From: Desertivirga brevis
GTDB lineage: Bacteria > Bacteroidota > Bacteroidia > Sphingobacteriales > Sphingobacteriaceae
Reading direction: 5' to 3'
Assembly (NCBI RefSeq): GCF_017355835.1
Contig: NZ_JAFEWF010000012.1
Span: 145,860-209,859, forward strand
DNA length: 64,000 nucleotides
The notes under the pieces are model-generated. The model saw only the letters and a program-made list of their open reading frames with translations. It did not search any database and was not told where the DNA came from. Below, in pieces: positions 28,834 through 38,726 of the stretch. Position numbers and translations under genes: made by a program. The stretch's first letter is position 1, and every line of letters starts with the position of its first letter.

Positions 28834-31332
28834 ATGATGAAATCATTCAAACATCCTCTTATTGCTTTAAGCCTATTGCTGCTGCTTACAAAAAGTCTTC
28901 ATGCTCAGCCAGGCTTCGGCCAGATTGAAAAAATTAATTCTGATTGGCGGTTTCATCTTGGAGAGGTGGACCCTGGAAAGCAATTGGACAACCGCGACCG
29001 TTCATGGAAAGCAGTACAGTTACCGCACGATTGGACGGTTAAGCAAGACTACGATCCCTCCCTTGCCAGTGCTACTGGTTTCCTTCCCGGTGGTATTGGT
29101 TGGTACCGAAAAACCTTGGCCATTCCTAAGGAAGATGAAGGAAAAAAAGTTTATCTCTACTTTGAAGGTGTTTATAACCGAAGCGAGGTTTTTGTAAATG
29201 GCAAGTCAGTAGGAAAACGGCCTAATGGCTACATATCATTTAATTATGATATAACACCCCATCTTAATTTTGGCACTGATAATCAGATTGCAGTTCGTGT
29301 TGACCATAGTCAGGATGCTGATTCACGCTGGTATACAGGCTCTGGTATCTACAGGGACGTGTATCTTGTTCGAGCCAACCCTGTGCATCTGGAGCAGTGG
29401 GGCGTATATGCATTTCCAGAATTGAAGGGAAGCAAAGGAGTATTACATATACAAACTGATGTAAGAAATGAATTGCCCCACGATGCCAGCATTACGGTTG
29501 TGAATGAATTGCTTGACAGAAGCGGAGCTGTTATTGCCAGGAGAACAAGCGGATTGACCGTGACCAAAAATAATCGAAAGGAAATTAAAGCAGACCTTTC
29601 TGTTAACAATCCGGCGTTATGGAGCTTAGAAACCCCTAATCTTTATAGGCTTCGCACAATAATACTTCAGGACAAAAGAATTATAGACAGCACTTCAGTA
29701 ATCACTGGTTTTAGAACCTATAAGTTTGATCCCAATAAGGGATTCGCGCTTAATGGTAAAAATATGAAAGTAAAAGGTGTATGCCTGCACCATGATGCGG
29801 GTGTGCTTGGGGCAGAAGTTTATCCGGAAGTTTGGCGCCGCCGTCTTTTAGCATTAAAATCCCTTGGAGTAAATGCTATTCGGACCAGCCATAATCCACA
29901 GGCTCCTTCATTGTATGATCTATGCGATGAACTCGGTTTGCTGGTTATGAATGAGGCGTTTGATGAATGGGAATTTCCTAAGCGAAAATGGCTGCAGGGT
30001 TGGAACGTTGGAACTCCGGGCCATCAGGGAGCTTTCGATTTCTTTAAAGAGTGGGGAGAACGTGACCTGGGCGACATGGTAAAAAGAGATCGTAATCATC
30101 TTTCGATATTCGCCTGGAGTATTGGTAATGAGGTAGACTACCCCAACGATCCATACTCACATCCCATACTGGATGGAGATAAGAATGCCGGCTTTACGCA
30201 GGCAATGTACGGAGGTTATAAGAAAGATGCCCCTGATGCAATGCGATTGGGAGATATTGCCAGAAGGCTTGCGGCGGTGGTTAGAAAGTATGATACAAGT
30301 CGCCCGGTCACGGCAGGCCTGGCAGGCGTGGCGATGTCTAACGAAACTGAATATCCCTCAACCTTAGACATCGCTGGTTATAATTATACCGAAAGTCGTT
30401 ATGTCTCAGATCATAAACGCTACCCTAAACGTGTTATTTACGGTAGTGAAAATCGTCACGACCTCGGCGCGTGGAAAGCTGTTGTAGAAAATGAACATAT
30501 ATTTGGTCAATTTTTGTGGACTGGTATTGATTATTTAGGGGAATCCGGCCGCTGGCCAGCAAGAGGGTTTTATTCAGGGTTACTGGATTTTGCAGGGTAT
30601 ATCAAACCCAGAGGATATTTCCGCCAGTCCCTTTGGTTGAATAAGCCGATGGCCTACCTCGGCACTTATCCACTTAAAGGGGGTGGAGCTTCCGCGGATG
30701 CCTGGTCTGTACTTGAGAATGCACAGGCACCGCAACGAAATCCAATTCCATCCATGGACGCCTGGCCAATTTGGAATTACCACACAGGGCAGATAATACG
30801 GGTGGTTACCTACACTAATGCAGCTAAAGCCCGTTTGGAATTAAACGGCACCGTTGTTGGCCAGACTAAAGACTACGACCAGAAAACCGGGATCATTTAT
30901 TGGGATATTCCTTATGCCGACGGAAAGCTTGAAGTGATCGGTATGGATGCTGCTGGGAGAGAAACCGTTCGTCACCGACTTCAATCCAGCAAGCGCTCGT
31001 ACGCAATTAAAGTGCTACAAGGGGATCAAATGCAGGTAAGGGGAGATGGCGGTGTGGCGCAAATTGAGCTTCAGATCGTCGACGAGAACGGCGTTCCGGT
31101 AGTTAATGCCGACGATGAGATAACTTGTGAGATTGCCGGAAGTGGGAGACTACTGGGTATGGAAGCGGGAGATAACTCAGATGTAGGTGATTATACAGAC
31201 AATAAGCAAAGGGTTTTCCAAGGTAGAATGATTGTCTACATTCAAAGTAATGGTAAGCCAGGCGATGAAGTGATGGTGCGTTTAAGTGCACCCTGGCTTA
31301 AGTCTTCCTCTATGAAGATCAAATGTCGATGA
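28834..31332 (+). CDS. Exported GH2 beta-galactosidase/beta-glucuronidase-type enzyme
   Basis: An 832-residue protein with a signal peptide (1-24, LHAQ). Domain order is a sugar-binding jelly roll (about 35-210, with WRFHLG, LPHDWTV and GVYNRSEVFVNG), an Ig-like domain, a GH2 barrel (about 310-600) and C-terminal DUF4982-like and Ig-like regions. Catalytic residues are Glu433 (acid/base, SIGNEVDYP) and Glu539 (nucleophile, YGSENRHD). Family members release beta-galactose, beta-glucuronic acid or other beta-linked sugars. It closes the first carbohydrate region and ends at a bidirectional terminator shared with the convergent phosphodiesterase gene. Confidence 0.92.
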   Translation: MMKSFKHPLIALSLLLLLTKSLHAQPGFGQIEKINSDWRFHLGEVDPGKQLDNRDRSWKAVQLPHDWTVKQDYDPSLASATGFLPGGIGWYRKTLAIPKEDEGKKVYLYFEGVYNRSEVFVNGKSVGKRPNGYISFNYDITPHLNFGTDNQIAVRVDHSQDADSRWYTGSGIYRDVYLVRANPVHLEQWGVYAFPELKGSKGVLHIQTDVRNELPHDASITVVNELLDRSGAVIARRTSGLTVTKNNRKEIKADLSVNNPALWSLETPNLYRLRTIILQDKRIIDSTSVITGFRTYKFDPNKGFALNGKNMKVKGVCLHHDAGVLGAEVYPEVWRRRLLALKSLGVNAIRTSHNPQAPSLYDLCDELGLLVMNEAFDEWEFPKRKWLQGWNVGTPGHQGAFDFFKEWGERDLGDMVKRDRNHLSIFAWSIGNEVDYPNDPYSHPILDGDKNAGFTQAMYGGYKKDAPDAMRLGDIARRLAAVVRKYDTSRPVTAGLAGVAMSNETEYPSTLDIAGYNYTESRYVSDHKRYPKRVIYGSENRHDLGAWKAVVENEHIFGQFLWTGIDYLGESGRWPARGFYSGLLDFAGYIKPRGYFRQSLWLNKPMAYLGTYPLKGGGASADAWSVLENAQAPQRNPIPSMDAWPIWNYHTGQIIRVVTYTNAAKARLELNGTVVGQTKDYDQKTGIIYWDIPYADGKLEVIGMDAAGRETVRHRLQSSKRSYAIKVLQGDQMQVRGDGGVAQIELQIVDENGVPVVNADDEITCEIAGSGRLLGMEAGDNSDVGDYTDNKQRVFQGRMIVYIQSNGKPGDEVMVRLSAPWLKSSSMKIKCR

Positions 31333-31489
31333 ACGAGAAAGAACCATTGACTAGTGCAGTTTTTTCAAATCCGGCGATACAACGGCTTTAGTACTGGTAC
31401 AGTGGTTTCAGAAACAGCGTGAGTCCTTGGCAAGTGAAGATTTAACTAATTGGAATATAGTAAGGAATATAGGAGCCGAACTTTATAAT

Positions 31490-31540
31490 AAATGCCCTCA
31501 GAGAGTTAGATGTCCGCTGAGGGCATTTCGTTATTTTTTG
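31490..31540. terminator. Bidirectional terminator between GH2 and phosphodiesterase genes
   Basis: AAATGCCCTCAG and CTGAGGGCATTT form a perfect 12-bp stem with a 15-nt loop. T runs lie on the right for the plus strand. The two flanking genes are convergent. Confidence 0.85.
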
Positions 31541-32871
31541 TTCGTGCTTAATACGGAAGGCAAAAACTTGCCGTCGGGAGCATTAAATTCAAAGCCTAAT
31601 AATTTGGCTACTATTGGAGCGATGTCTTCCAGAGCCATTTGCGGTATTACAGTGCCTTTTTCTATGCCTGCTCCTGCCGCGATAAATCCGGTTTGTATTT
31701 CATGGAAATCTGGATAAAATCCGTGGGTTCCTCCCTTAGCCGGTTTAAGAGGTTCACCCTCCGTCGAGCCATTCATACTAATGCCTTTCATAGGAGCTAA
31801 AGCTAAAACAGCATTGGGATCTGCCCCTATTTTATCAAGCTCAGAACGTTCAACTATCCGGAATAAGCTACGGTACTTTTGAGGAAGACCATTTAAAAGG
31901 GCTTTTACCTCGTTTAGTGTTTTTGTATCGCCTTTTTTGCTCAGATGCAAAAACGCCGAACCGCTTGCGGTATGGAACATCGCTTTCCAGCCTTCGTTGT
32001 TTTTAGCACCTGCAAGCCCTTTTTCAGCCAGCCATACATTTGGAGCAAGAGCTGAATGAATATCTGAAAATCCATGATCGCCGGTAATGATTATAGCAGT
32101 TTGATCTTTGATACCTGCTTTTTCAAGTCCGTCAATCAAGTTTGATACTGCATGATCTGCCACTGCTACTGCTCGTCGAACTTCTGCTCCCGAGCGTCCA
32201 TGTTTATGTTGGGCTCCGTCAACACTCACAATGTGTATGGTTAGCAAGCTAGGCTTATACTTCTGAAGAATGTAGGCAGCCATACGGCTGTTGTTCTCGT
32301 CAATGTCAAAGTACTGCAGATTTAAACTGCTTGCTTCGATATGTCCGATAACTTTATCGGTCATTTCTTCGAATAAGCCTCTAGGTGTTGCTGATTCGCT
32401 TATGGCTCCCCTGCGGTCAGAAGGATCTGTTTTCGACCATATCTCGGGAAGGTTATAGTCAATTGGAGCTCCAACCGTTACTGGCCATGATACTGAAGCT
32501 GTTTTCAATCCGGCTTTTTTTGCGGCTGCCCATATCGTTTCTGATTTTACTTCTTTGGCCTCTGTAGGCCAGTCACCTCTTCCGTTAGTCTGGAATGGGG
32601 TGTTGTAGTAAATGCCATGACGTGCAGGTAAAGCTCCGGTTACCAAAGTAGTATGCGATGGATAGGTAACACTGGGAAATATGGATCTTACCTCTTCAGC
32701 ATAAACACCATTAGCTTTTATGCTCTGCAGGTTGGGTGCTGGCCAGGAGGGATCCAGATAGAAATCAGGACGAAAGCCGTCAATACTAACGAGTATGACG
32801 TGTTTTGCTGGTTGAGCAGCTGCTGCCAAAACAACTGCAGTTGCTATAATCGTTGAAAATATCCTCTTCAT
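31531..32871 (-). CDS. Exported phosphodiesterase of the nucleotide pyrophosphatase (NPP) type
   Basis: A 446-residue alkaline-phosphatase-superfamily enzyme with a signal peptide (about 1-19). The first metal Asp31 is in VSIDGFRPDF, and the nucleophile is probably Thr69 in SVTYPSHTTLVTG, which fits NPP phosphodiesterases rather than Ser-type alkaline phosphatases. ITGDHGFSD and GTHGFYP carry further metal ligands. It would cleave phosphodiester or pyrophosphate bonds in nucleotides, sugar nucleotides or phospholipid head groups in the periplasm. It ends a minus-strand operon, 20 bp after the SusD gene, so its product probably processes what that SusCD pair imports. Confidence 0.88.
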   Translation of the reverse strand: MKRIFSTIIATAVVLAAAAQPAKHVILVSIDGFRPDFYLDPSWPAPNLQSIKANGVYAEEVRSIFPSVTYPSHTTLVTGALPARHGIYYNTPFQTNGRGDWPTEAKEVKSETIWAAAKKAGLKTASVSWPVTVGAPIDYNLPEIWSKTDPSDRRGAISESATPRGLFEEMTDKVIGHIEASSLNLQYFDIDENNSRMAAYILQKYKPSLLTIHIVSVDGAQHKHGRSGAEVRRAVAVADHAVSNLIDGLEKAGIKDQTAIIITGDHGFSDIHSALAPNVWLAEKGLAGAKNNEGWKAMFHTASGSAFLHLSKKGDTKTLNEVKALLNGLPQKYRSLFRIVERSELDKIGADPNAVLALAPMKGISMNGSTEGEPLKPAKGGTHGFYPDFHEIQTGFIAAGAGIEKGTVIPQMALEDIAPIVAKLLGFEFNAPDGKFLPSVLSTNKK

Positions 32872-32891
32872 TGAATTGCTGGAATTAGTAT

Positions 32892-34316
32892 TTAGTTAAG
32901 GAATGGAAAAATTTCCTTAGCCTGTTTATTCTGGACCAGTATTTTGTTCATGTCAAATTTCATGGTCACCAGGTTCGATGTGCGGTCGTATGTGAAATCG
33001 TCCATTCCCCTGTTGAGAGGTATAAATGCAGGTATTTGGGCTTTGATATCTTGAGAGGTAATGTTACTGTTGTTCAGCTGTTCCGTCTGTGATACCGGAA
33101 ATTTAATTCCCAGATCTGTCATACGTCTTCCCTCGGCGAAAAATATTTCCTGACGCAGCAGATACAAAATATACATCAGATCATCCTGCGAAGTAGTATT
33201 GTCGATATCCTGAGCTGTGACCTTTGTACCTGAGATTGTATATGCTGTTATGTTTCCCGCCTGCCGGTTTAATACATATCCGCTTTTTACAGGAGCTGCT
33301 GGATCGAACTTTAGGTTGGCTGCAGTAAGCGCATAGTCTGTCCGGTTTCCGCCGTTCCGGGTCTCTTTCTTGTCGTCAAGAGAAACGGTGGGCCTTTTGG
33401 AAACCACTTCATCTAACATATTTTTCAATGTAGTTTTTCCAGCTGCCAGGTCGCCAGATGAGATTTGAGCTTCGGCAATAATAAGGTAGGCCTCTTCAGC
33501 TTTGGCAATACTAACAGGTTTTTGTTCCTGGTTTGCAGTTCCTACATGATAATACTTCGGATCCAGGTAATCCAGACGGGGTAAAGGGGCGAACTCGTTG
33601 GTAGTGGATGAGAATATATAGGTTTGAAAATCGTTAGATACTCCATTTACACCATCAAATGTAACTTGTTTCAAGAGCGTCTTATTGCTCAAAGCTTCAT
33701 TTGCGAAACGGGTTGCATTTGCGGCATCTCCAAGATCATAGTACGCACGCGCTTTAACTATATTGTATACCAGTTTTTCGTTGGCAATAGTTTGCAAATC
33801 GATAGCCTGGTCCAGGCTGGTAATCGCCATTCTAAAGTGCTCCTGAGGTGTAATTGCCACAGCCCCTCTTGCTGTGGGAAGGCTGACAAAAAGCTCTCCA
33901 CTCAGCAGGTGAGCGTAAGCATTTATAAACAGGATTTCAGCCCGGTCATTAGCAGTGGTGGATGCATCGCTGTTCACGATCGTATTTATGCCATATTCCG
34001 ACATTTCCCGCAGGCGGTGGACGGCAACTTGAAGGTTATTTACGTCAAGATCGAAATAATCGATCTGTGGGATATCGAACACTTTGCTGCTAAGAGTCCG
34101 GTTATTAAAGTAGTTGTCGGAGACTAGTTCAGAACTTACCACTGCCTGGTTAATGGTAAGTGCAAATTGGCGTCGTAAACCATTGAGCCAGGTTTTGGTC
34201 ACCTCTGGCGTGGTAAGGTAGACTTCATCCGTAATATTTGGATTTTCGACATCACAACCTGATAAAAGAGTGGGAACAATGAGTGTAGTATATAGAATGT
34301 TTTTGATTATTTTCAT
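32892..34316 (-). CDS. Divergent SusD/RagB-like lipoprotein (cassette 3)
   Basis: A 474-residue lipoprotein with lipobox cysteine at residue 20 (LLSGC). It lies 10 bp after a SusC gene, which supports the SusD role. The fold pattern is helical and TPR-like (EILFINAYAHLLSGELF; AYLIIAEAQISSGDLAAGKT; LYLLRQEIFFAEGRRMTDLG), but it differs strongly from the other three SusD proteins in the window, so its ligand is probably not an ordinary plant glycan. It should sit on the cell surface and bind substrate for the cognate SusC. Confidence 0.85.
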   Translation of the reverse strand: MKIIKNILYTTLIVPTLLSGCDVENPNITDEVYLTTPEVTKTWLNGLRRQFALTINQAVVSSELVSDNYFNNRTLSSKVFDIPQIDYFDLDVNNLQVAVHRLREMSEYGINTIVNSDASTTANDRAEILFINAYAHLLSGELFVSLPTARGAVAITPQEHFRMAITSLDQAIDLQTIANEKLVYNIVKARAYYDLGDAANATRFANEALSNKTLLKQVTFDGVNGVSNDFQTYIFSSTTNEFAPLPRLDYLDPKYYHVGTANQEQKPVSIAKAEEAYLIIAEAQISSGDLAAGKTTLKNMLDEVVSKRPTVSLDDKKETRNGGNRTDYALTAANLKFDPAAPVKSGYVLNRQAGNITAYTISGTKVTAQDIDNTTSQDDLMYILYLLRQEIFFAEGRRMTDLGIKFPVSQTEQLNNSNITSQDIKAQIPAFIPLNRGMDDFTYDRTSNLVTMKFDMNKILVQNKQAKEIFPFLN

Positions 34317-34326
34317 GTTGAAGGAT

Positions 34327-37300
34327 TTAAAAGTTTAGCCTGATGTTTCCAAGGAACTGACGGGGAGCTGAATACGTGGCATAGGATACCCCTCCGGTAG
34401 TAGCTCCGTTTTGTCCCTGGGTGCTACCACTTATAGTAGCCTCCGGATCGAAGCTTGAGGACGAGAAGTTTAAAGGGTTTACAGCACTGAAACCAATGGA
34501 AACACCCTTTATTGCTCCTTTAAGGTAGCGTGGGGCAAAGGTGTAAGTGGCGCCAATGGTCCTCACTTTGATGAAATCAGTTTTTTCTACAAATCTGTTT
34601 GTAACATCGAGCCAACGGGTTCTTTGACTTTTGTCGATCTCGGCCTGAGGGATTCCCTCTGTATCGGCTCCATAATTAAACCGGAACTGCCGGTCGAAAG
34701 AAACGGCGAAAGCTCCTTTTTGGTAGTCGGCATTAGCGAAGATGCTCAGAGCCTTATATTTGAAATTAAGACCCATACTTCCAAAAAGGTCGGGCAAGGT
34801 TGTGCCAAGATAAGATTGCGGGGTAGTGCTTGTTAAAAGTCCACTATCGTCGAATACGCCAAGGTTGCCTCTGATAAAACCTACCGGATAACCTTCCTGG
34901 ACCACAGTTTGAACCGTCCGTGCGCTGAAACCGTTAATATTGAACGGAGCAGCACCACCTGAGCTGACCACTTTATTATATAGCGTGTTCAAGGAAGCGT
35001 TAATGCTTAATGTGTAACTCTTTTTCTGCAGCGGTACGAACACTGTGTTGAACTCCAATCCCCGGTTTAAAATTTCTCCTATATTTCTAAATTGATTGAT
35101 CTCACCTGTCGATGGAGCCGGAGGTGTGGAGAACAGAGCATCGCGGGTTGCTGAGTGATAGAAGCCTCCGGTAATCAGGATGCGGTCGTTCAGGAAACCC
35201 AGATCTATACTGGCTTCCAGCGTACCTGTTTTCTCGGGTTTAAGGTTCGGGTTCCCTGGCTGTCCAAAGTAGGCGGCCTGTGCTCCATTGAAGCCGGAGA
35301 AGGAAATGGTACGTTGATTACTGAATGGTACGGGAAGGTTACCTGCCAAACCATAATTACCTCGAATTTTCATTGAAGAGATTACGCTTCGCAGGGGTTC
35401 AAAATACTTCTCAGTTGAGGGTATATAGGATAAGCCAATTTTAGGGTAGTACTGTAATCCTATGTTATCTCCAAAGGCTGGGTTACCATCTGCTCGTAGT
35501 CCGAGATCAAGGAATAGTTTATTTTTAAATCCAACGTTCTCCTGAACATACATCCCGTAATTGACAGCTTCAAGATAAGCTTCAGTACTTGTGCGCGACG
35601 CTGCATCCCTGATTATACGGGCACCATCACGAATATTATCACCACGGTATTGTATCTGTTGATCCTCGTTACGGAACAGCTGCCAACCAATTGTGCTGAC
35701 AAAAGAGAAGTCAGCTAATTTGAGTTCATATTGCCCGTTGGTTTCAAAGGTGAGACCCAAATATTTACGGTCAAAATTATCTATAAAACCCTGGTTGTTC
35801 ACGGCAGCATTGGTGGTATGTGAAATGTATTTATTGGTTTGGATTATGGTTTGACGCTGCACCCGGTAATCGACACCTCCGGTAGCTTTAAACACCAAGT
35901 TTTTTAGTGGGGAGTATTTGAAAACCTGAGAGGTGATAAAGCGGTTAACGTTAATGTTATTGTCCTGTAAACGTTCTGCTTCGTCAACGTAAGCTTTGAT
36001 TGCCGTAAACTCCTCTTCGGATTGTGCGTCGAGATTTGGATTGAATTTCGGACCAGTTATCGATGATGCTCCGCTTTCTGCAAACCATAGGCCTGTATAA
36101 CCTCCCTGATTACCATTACGGTTTCGCTTAAATGTATTGTTCGTATAGCTGAATGAGCTTTCGTAAGTTAACTTGCTGCCCAGGGCGGCATTGAAACCCG
36201 ACCGAAAGTCTATTTTTCTGTTATGGTTTTGGTTGAAAATCTGCACGCCCTGAGTGTTTAAATAGCCAGCCGAGAAGCTGTACCCTACCGAGCCTTTGCT
36301 TCCATTTATACCAAGATTATGTTTCTGAAATAACCCGTTTTCAAAGAGCAGATCTTTTGTGCGTTTATACTTAAGAAAGTCCGTGGTCGGAGTTTCAACA
36401 CCCGTCTGCGTTTCGATCGTAATGCTAGTTCGTTCAGGTCCGCTTTTCTTAGTAATGATCTGGATGACGCCATTAGCTGCGTCTGATCCGTAGAGCGTGG
36501 TTGCCGCACCTCCATTAACAAATTCAACCTTTTCTATGTTTTCCAATGGAATATCGGCAATAGAACTAATGGCTGCGCCAGAGGCACTGCCGCCGCTAAG
36601 TGTTGAGTTTGTATTTAAATTATCAAGGCGGACGCCATCAACATAAATGATAGGAGTAGAATTAATGAAGCCCGAATTGACACCTCTTGAGCGCATGATT
36701 GAAGTTGCTCCTGCCTGTCCGCCTGTTAATCGTATCTGGGCGTTTGGCAGCTTGGCCTGCAATAACTGATCAAATCTTGTAGCGGGGATATCTTGTAATT
36801 CTTTTTCCCCGATAGAAATTACATTGGTTGACAACCGTCTCTTGCTTATGTTTATTCCTTGCCCGGTTACTACCACTTCATCCAGACCGGTCCTGTCTGC
36901 CTCAAGCATGATGCGTAAAGGAGATTTTACCAACTCTGCGTTCAATACGATCCTTTGGGTTCGGTATCCTATGTAGGAGACGGACAAAACCGGATCGGCA
37001 GCAGTAATTTTCATGTTGAGTGTGAAGTTACCGCGGGCATCTGTTTGTGTTCCAAAGGTTGTTCCAACAATTCCAAGTGCTACACCTATAAGGGGTTCAC
37101 CAGTTTGCTTATCTGTAACCAAACCCGTAATGGAGAGGGGAAATGTAACGTTTGTTCGGCCGGGAACGGAGTGAATAACCGGTTTGTAAACATCAAGGAT
37201 TATCTCCCGGGTATTAATTTGCCTTATGGTCCCCTGATAATCTTTCACGAGAAACTCGAGGACTTCAAGAACCGTTTTGTTCTGTGCAGCAATCGTAACT

Positions 37301-37557
37301 TTACGGTTTGCGTTTACGGCCTCGGCATTGTAGCCAATGGAAAAAGCTGATTTTTTTTCAACTATCTTTAATACATCTCGTAATGTTTGCTGTTTAACTT
37401 CCAATGAAATCCTTACTTCTTTCATGGATTGTCCGGAAGTGGGGGTGTTGGCTAATACCAATGCTTGAACTAGTATAATAAGCGCCAGTGTAAGTTTCAT
37501 TTTTAAACCAAAAAGTAGCCTGATCAGGTTGTTAGAACCCGAGTAAAATTTTTGCAT
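34327..37557 (-). CDS. SusC/RagA TonB-dependent transporter with STN domain (cassette 3)
   Basis: A 1076-residue outer-membrane transporter: signal segment (about 1-43), STN domain (about 48-125), carboxypeptidase-like domain (about 140-215), plug beginning DEVVVTGQGINISKRRLS and containing SRGVNSGFINSTPIIYVDG, then a barrel ending FLGNIRLNF. The plug start (TGQG instead of VGYG) marks it as a different SusC branch from the others here. With its sigma/FecR pair upstream, SusD partner and phosphodiesterase downstream, it forms a self-contained uptake locus for an unknown, possibly phosphodiester-bearing, substrate. Confidence 0.94.
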   Translation of the reverse strand: MQKFYSGSNNLIRLLFGLKMKLTLALIILVQALVLANTPTSGQSMKEVRISLEVKQQTLRDVLKIVEKKSAFSIGYNAEAVNANRKVTIAAQNKTVLEVLEFLVKDYQGTIRQINTREIILDVYKPVIHSVPGRTNVTFPLSITGLVTDKQTGEPLIGVALGIVGTTFGTQTDARGNFTLNMKITAADPVLSVSYIGYRTQRIVLNAELVKSPLRIMLEADRTGLDEVVVTGQGINISKRRLSTNVISIGEKELQDIPATRFDQLLQAKLPNAQIRLTGGQAGATSIMRSRGVNSGFINSTPIIYVDGVRLDNLNTNSTLSGGSASGAAISSIADIPLENIEKVEFVNGGAATTLYGSDAANGVIQIITKKSGPERTSITIETQTGVETPTTDFLKYKRTKDLLFENGLFQKHNLGINGSKGSVGYSFSAGYLNTQGVQIFNQNHNRKIDFRSGFNAALGSKLTYESSFSYTNNTFKRNRNGNQGGYTGLWFAESGASSITGPKFNPNLDAQSEEEFTAIKAYVDEAERLQDNNINVNRFITSQVFKYSPLKNLVFKATGGVDYRVQRQTIIQTNKYISHTTNAAVNNQGFIDNFDRKYLGLTFETNGQYELKLADFSFVSTIGWQLFRNEDQQIQYRGDNIRDGARIIRDAASRTSTEAYLEAVNYGMYVQENVGFKNKLFLDLGLRADGNPAFGDNIGLQYYPKIGLSYIPSTEKYFEPLRSVISSMKIRGNYGLAGNLPVPFSNQRTISFSGFNGAQAAYFGQPGNPNLKPEKTGTLEASIDLGFLNDRILITGGFYHSATRDALFSTPPAPSTGEINQFRNIGEILNRGLEFNTVFVPLQKKSYTLSINASLNTLYNKVVSSGGAAPFNINGFSARTVQTVVQEGYPVGFIRGNLGVFDDSGLLTSTTPQSYLGTTLPDLFGSMGLNFKYKALSIFANADYQKGAFAVSFDRQFRFNYGADTEGIPQAEIDKSQRTRWLDVTNRFVEKTDFIKVRTIGATYTFAPRYLKGAIKGVSIGFSAVNPLNFSSSSFDPEATISGSTQGQNGATTGGVSYATYSAPRQFLGNIRLNF

Positions 37558-37624
37558 ATTTGAATGTTTTAATGTTTTAACCGATCATTAGAATTTGCAG
37601 ACTGCTGCTTCAGCTGCCTGCTGC

Positions 37625-37655
37625 AACCGGATGATGTTACCAGCATTATCCGGTT
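37625..37655 (-). promoter_or_regulatory. Leader stem-loop between FecR and SusC (cassette 3)
   Basis: On the minus strand AACCGGAT and ATCCGGTT form an 8-bp stem around the 15-nt loop AATGCTGGTAACATC, 67 bp before the SusC start. The loop closely matches that of cassette 1 (AATGC....AACATC). A second pairing (TTGCAG with CTGCAA) follows downstream. Confidence 0.45.
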
Positions 37656-37680
37656 ATTTGTTTTTGTTTACCTTTTCATT

Positions 37681-38661
37681 TTAGTCCCTGATAATAATTT
37701 TATTGTTGCTGACGATGAACTTATGCTTTGTTAAAGTGGAAAGCACATTTAGGGCATGACCTAAAGAAGGATTAGCCATTTTCATAGTATAATGCCTGCT
37801 CGGAATACTGGTGGTTTGTAAAATCACTTGTTTTGAAAAATGCCTGCTCAAAAGTGAGGCGATCTCTGGTAAAGTGAAATTATCTATGTACACAGTATTA
37901 TTACGCCAAGAAAGGATCTCCGATGTTGATTCGTCCTTTATTTCACTCTGTTTAGTTTTAAGATCATAGGTAAGCGTCTGATTTTTGACAATACCCTGGG
38001 TGAGGACAGAGGGCTCTGATTTTGGAATGCTCCTTAATATCTTGACTATGCCTGTAGCTACTGAAACCTTTATATGTCCAAGATCTCTATAGGCTCTGAT
38101 ATCGAATGATGTTCCTTTGACTACCGTTTTTAATTCTCCTGAGGTAATTACGAAAGGTTTATCCGGATTTTTTGTAACATCAAAAAAGGCTTGCCCTTCC
38201 AGACTTACCTTACGGTCATGATCATTATAATCGGAGCTGATCACCAGACGTGAATTGCTGTTGAGCTCAACTACAGTGCCGTCATCCAGTGTAATAGTTT
38301 TGCGGGTGTTATTTGTGGTATTTACTACTCTTTCCTCTGGCCTAAGGGGCTTAGAAGAATTCAAGTAAAGAAAGCCAATGGTAGTAAGCAACACTATTGA
38401 GGCAGCTGCAGAAACTGCAAACCACAGTCGCCTGGTTTTATTCTGTTCCTGCGGTTCCTCAATTGTTTGTTTGTCGATCCCATGGTTAATTGTCCTATAG
38501 ACAGAATCTCTGTTATGGATTTGATCTTTATCCTGTGTTGCTGAGTCGAACGATTCGTACCAGGTATCAATAGCTTGTTTTTCGGAGTCGCTTGCTTGTC
38601 CTTCCAGATATTTTAGAAGTATCGACTTTAATTGTTTGTTGCTATACTTTTCTGAGTCCAT
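37681..38661 (-). CDS. FecR-type anti-sigma factor (cassette 3)
   Basis: A 326-residue inner-membrane anti-sigma protein: cytoplasmic region (about 1-80), one transmembrane helix (about 81-101, LWFAVSAAASIVLLTTIGFLY), FecR domain (LDDGTVVELNSNSRLVIS; GQAFFDVTKNPD) and a C-terminal DUF4974-like region (HALNVLSTLTKHKFIVSNN). It is co-oriented with the sigma gene 65 bp upstream and the SusC gene downstream, and should relay transporter occupancy to that sigma factor. Confidence 0.92.
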   Translation of the reverse strand: MDSEKYSNKQLKSILLKYLEGQASDSEKQAIDTWYESFDSATQDKDQIHNRDSVYRTINHGIDKQTIEEPQEQNKTRRLWFAVSAAASIVLLTTIGFLYLNSSKPLRPEERVVNTTNNTRKTITLDDGTVVELNSNSRLVISSDYNDHDRKVSLEGQAFFDVTKNPDKPFVITSGELKTVVKGTSFDIRAYRDLGHIKVSVATGIVKILRSIPKSEPSVLTQGIVKNQTLTYDLKTKQSEIKDESTSEILSWRNNTVYIDNFTLPEIASLLSRHFSKQVILQTTSIPSRHYTMKMANPSLGHALNVLSTLTKHKFIVSNNKIIIRD

Positions 38662-38726
38662 CCATCTATACTATCCTGGAAAGTGCTTGGAGGTACTTTA
38701 AGAGAAGGTTAAGTTTAGGTAAATCT

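Noticed and set aside
33624..34127. 167-codon open frame antisense to the divergent SusD gene
   Set aside because: It lies wholly inside a well-supported lipoprotein gene, shows no protein-like pattern and has no promoter.
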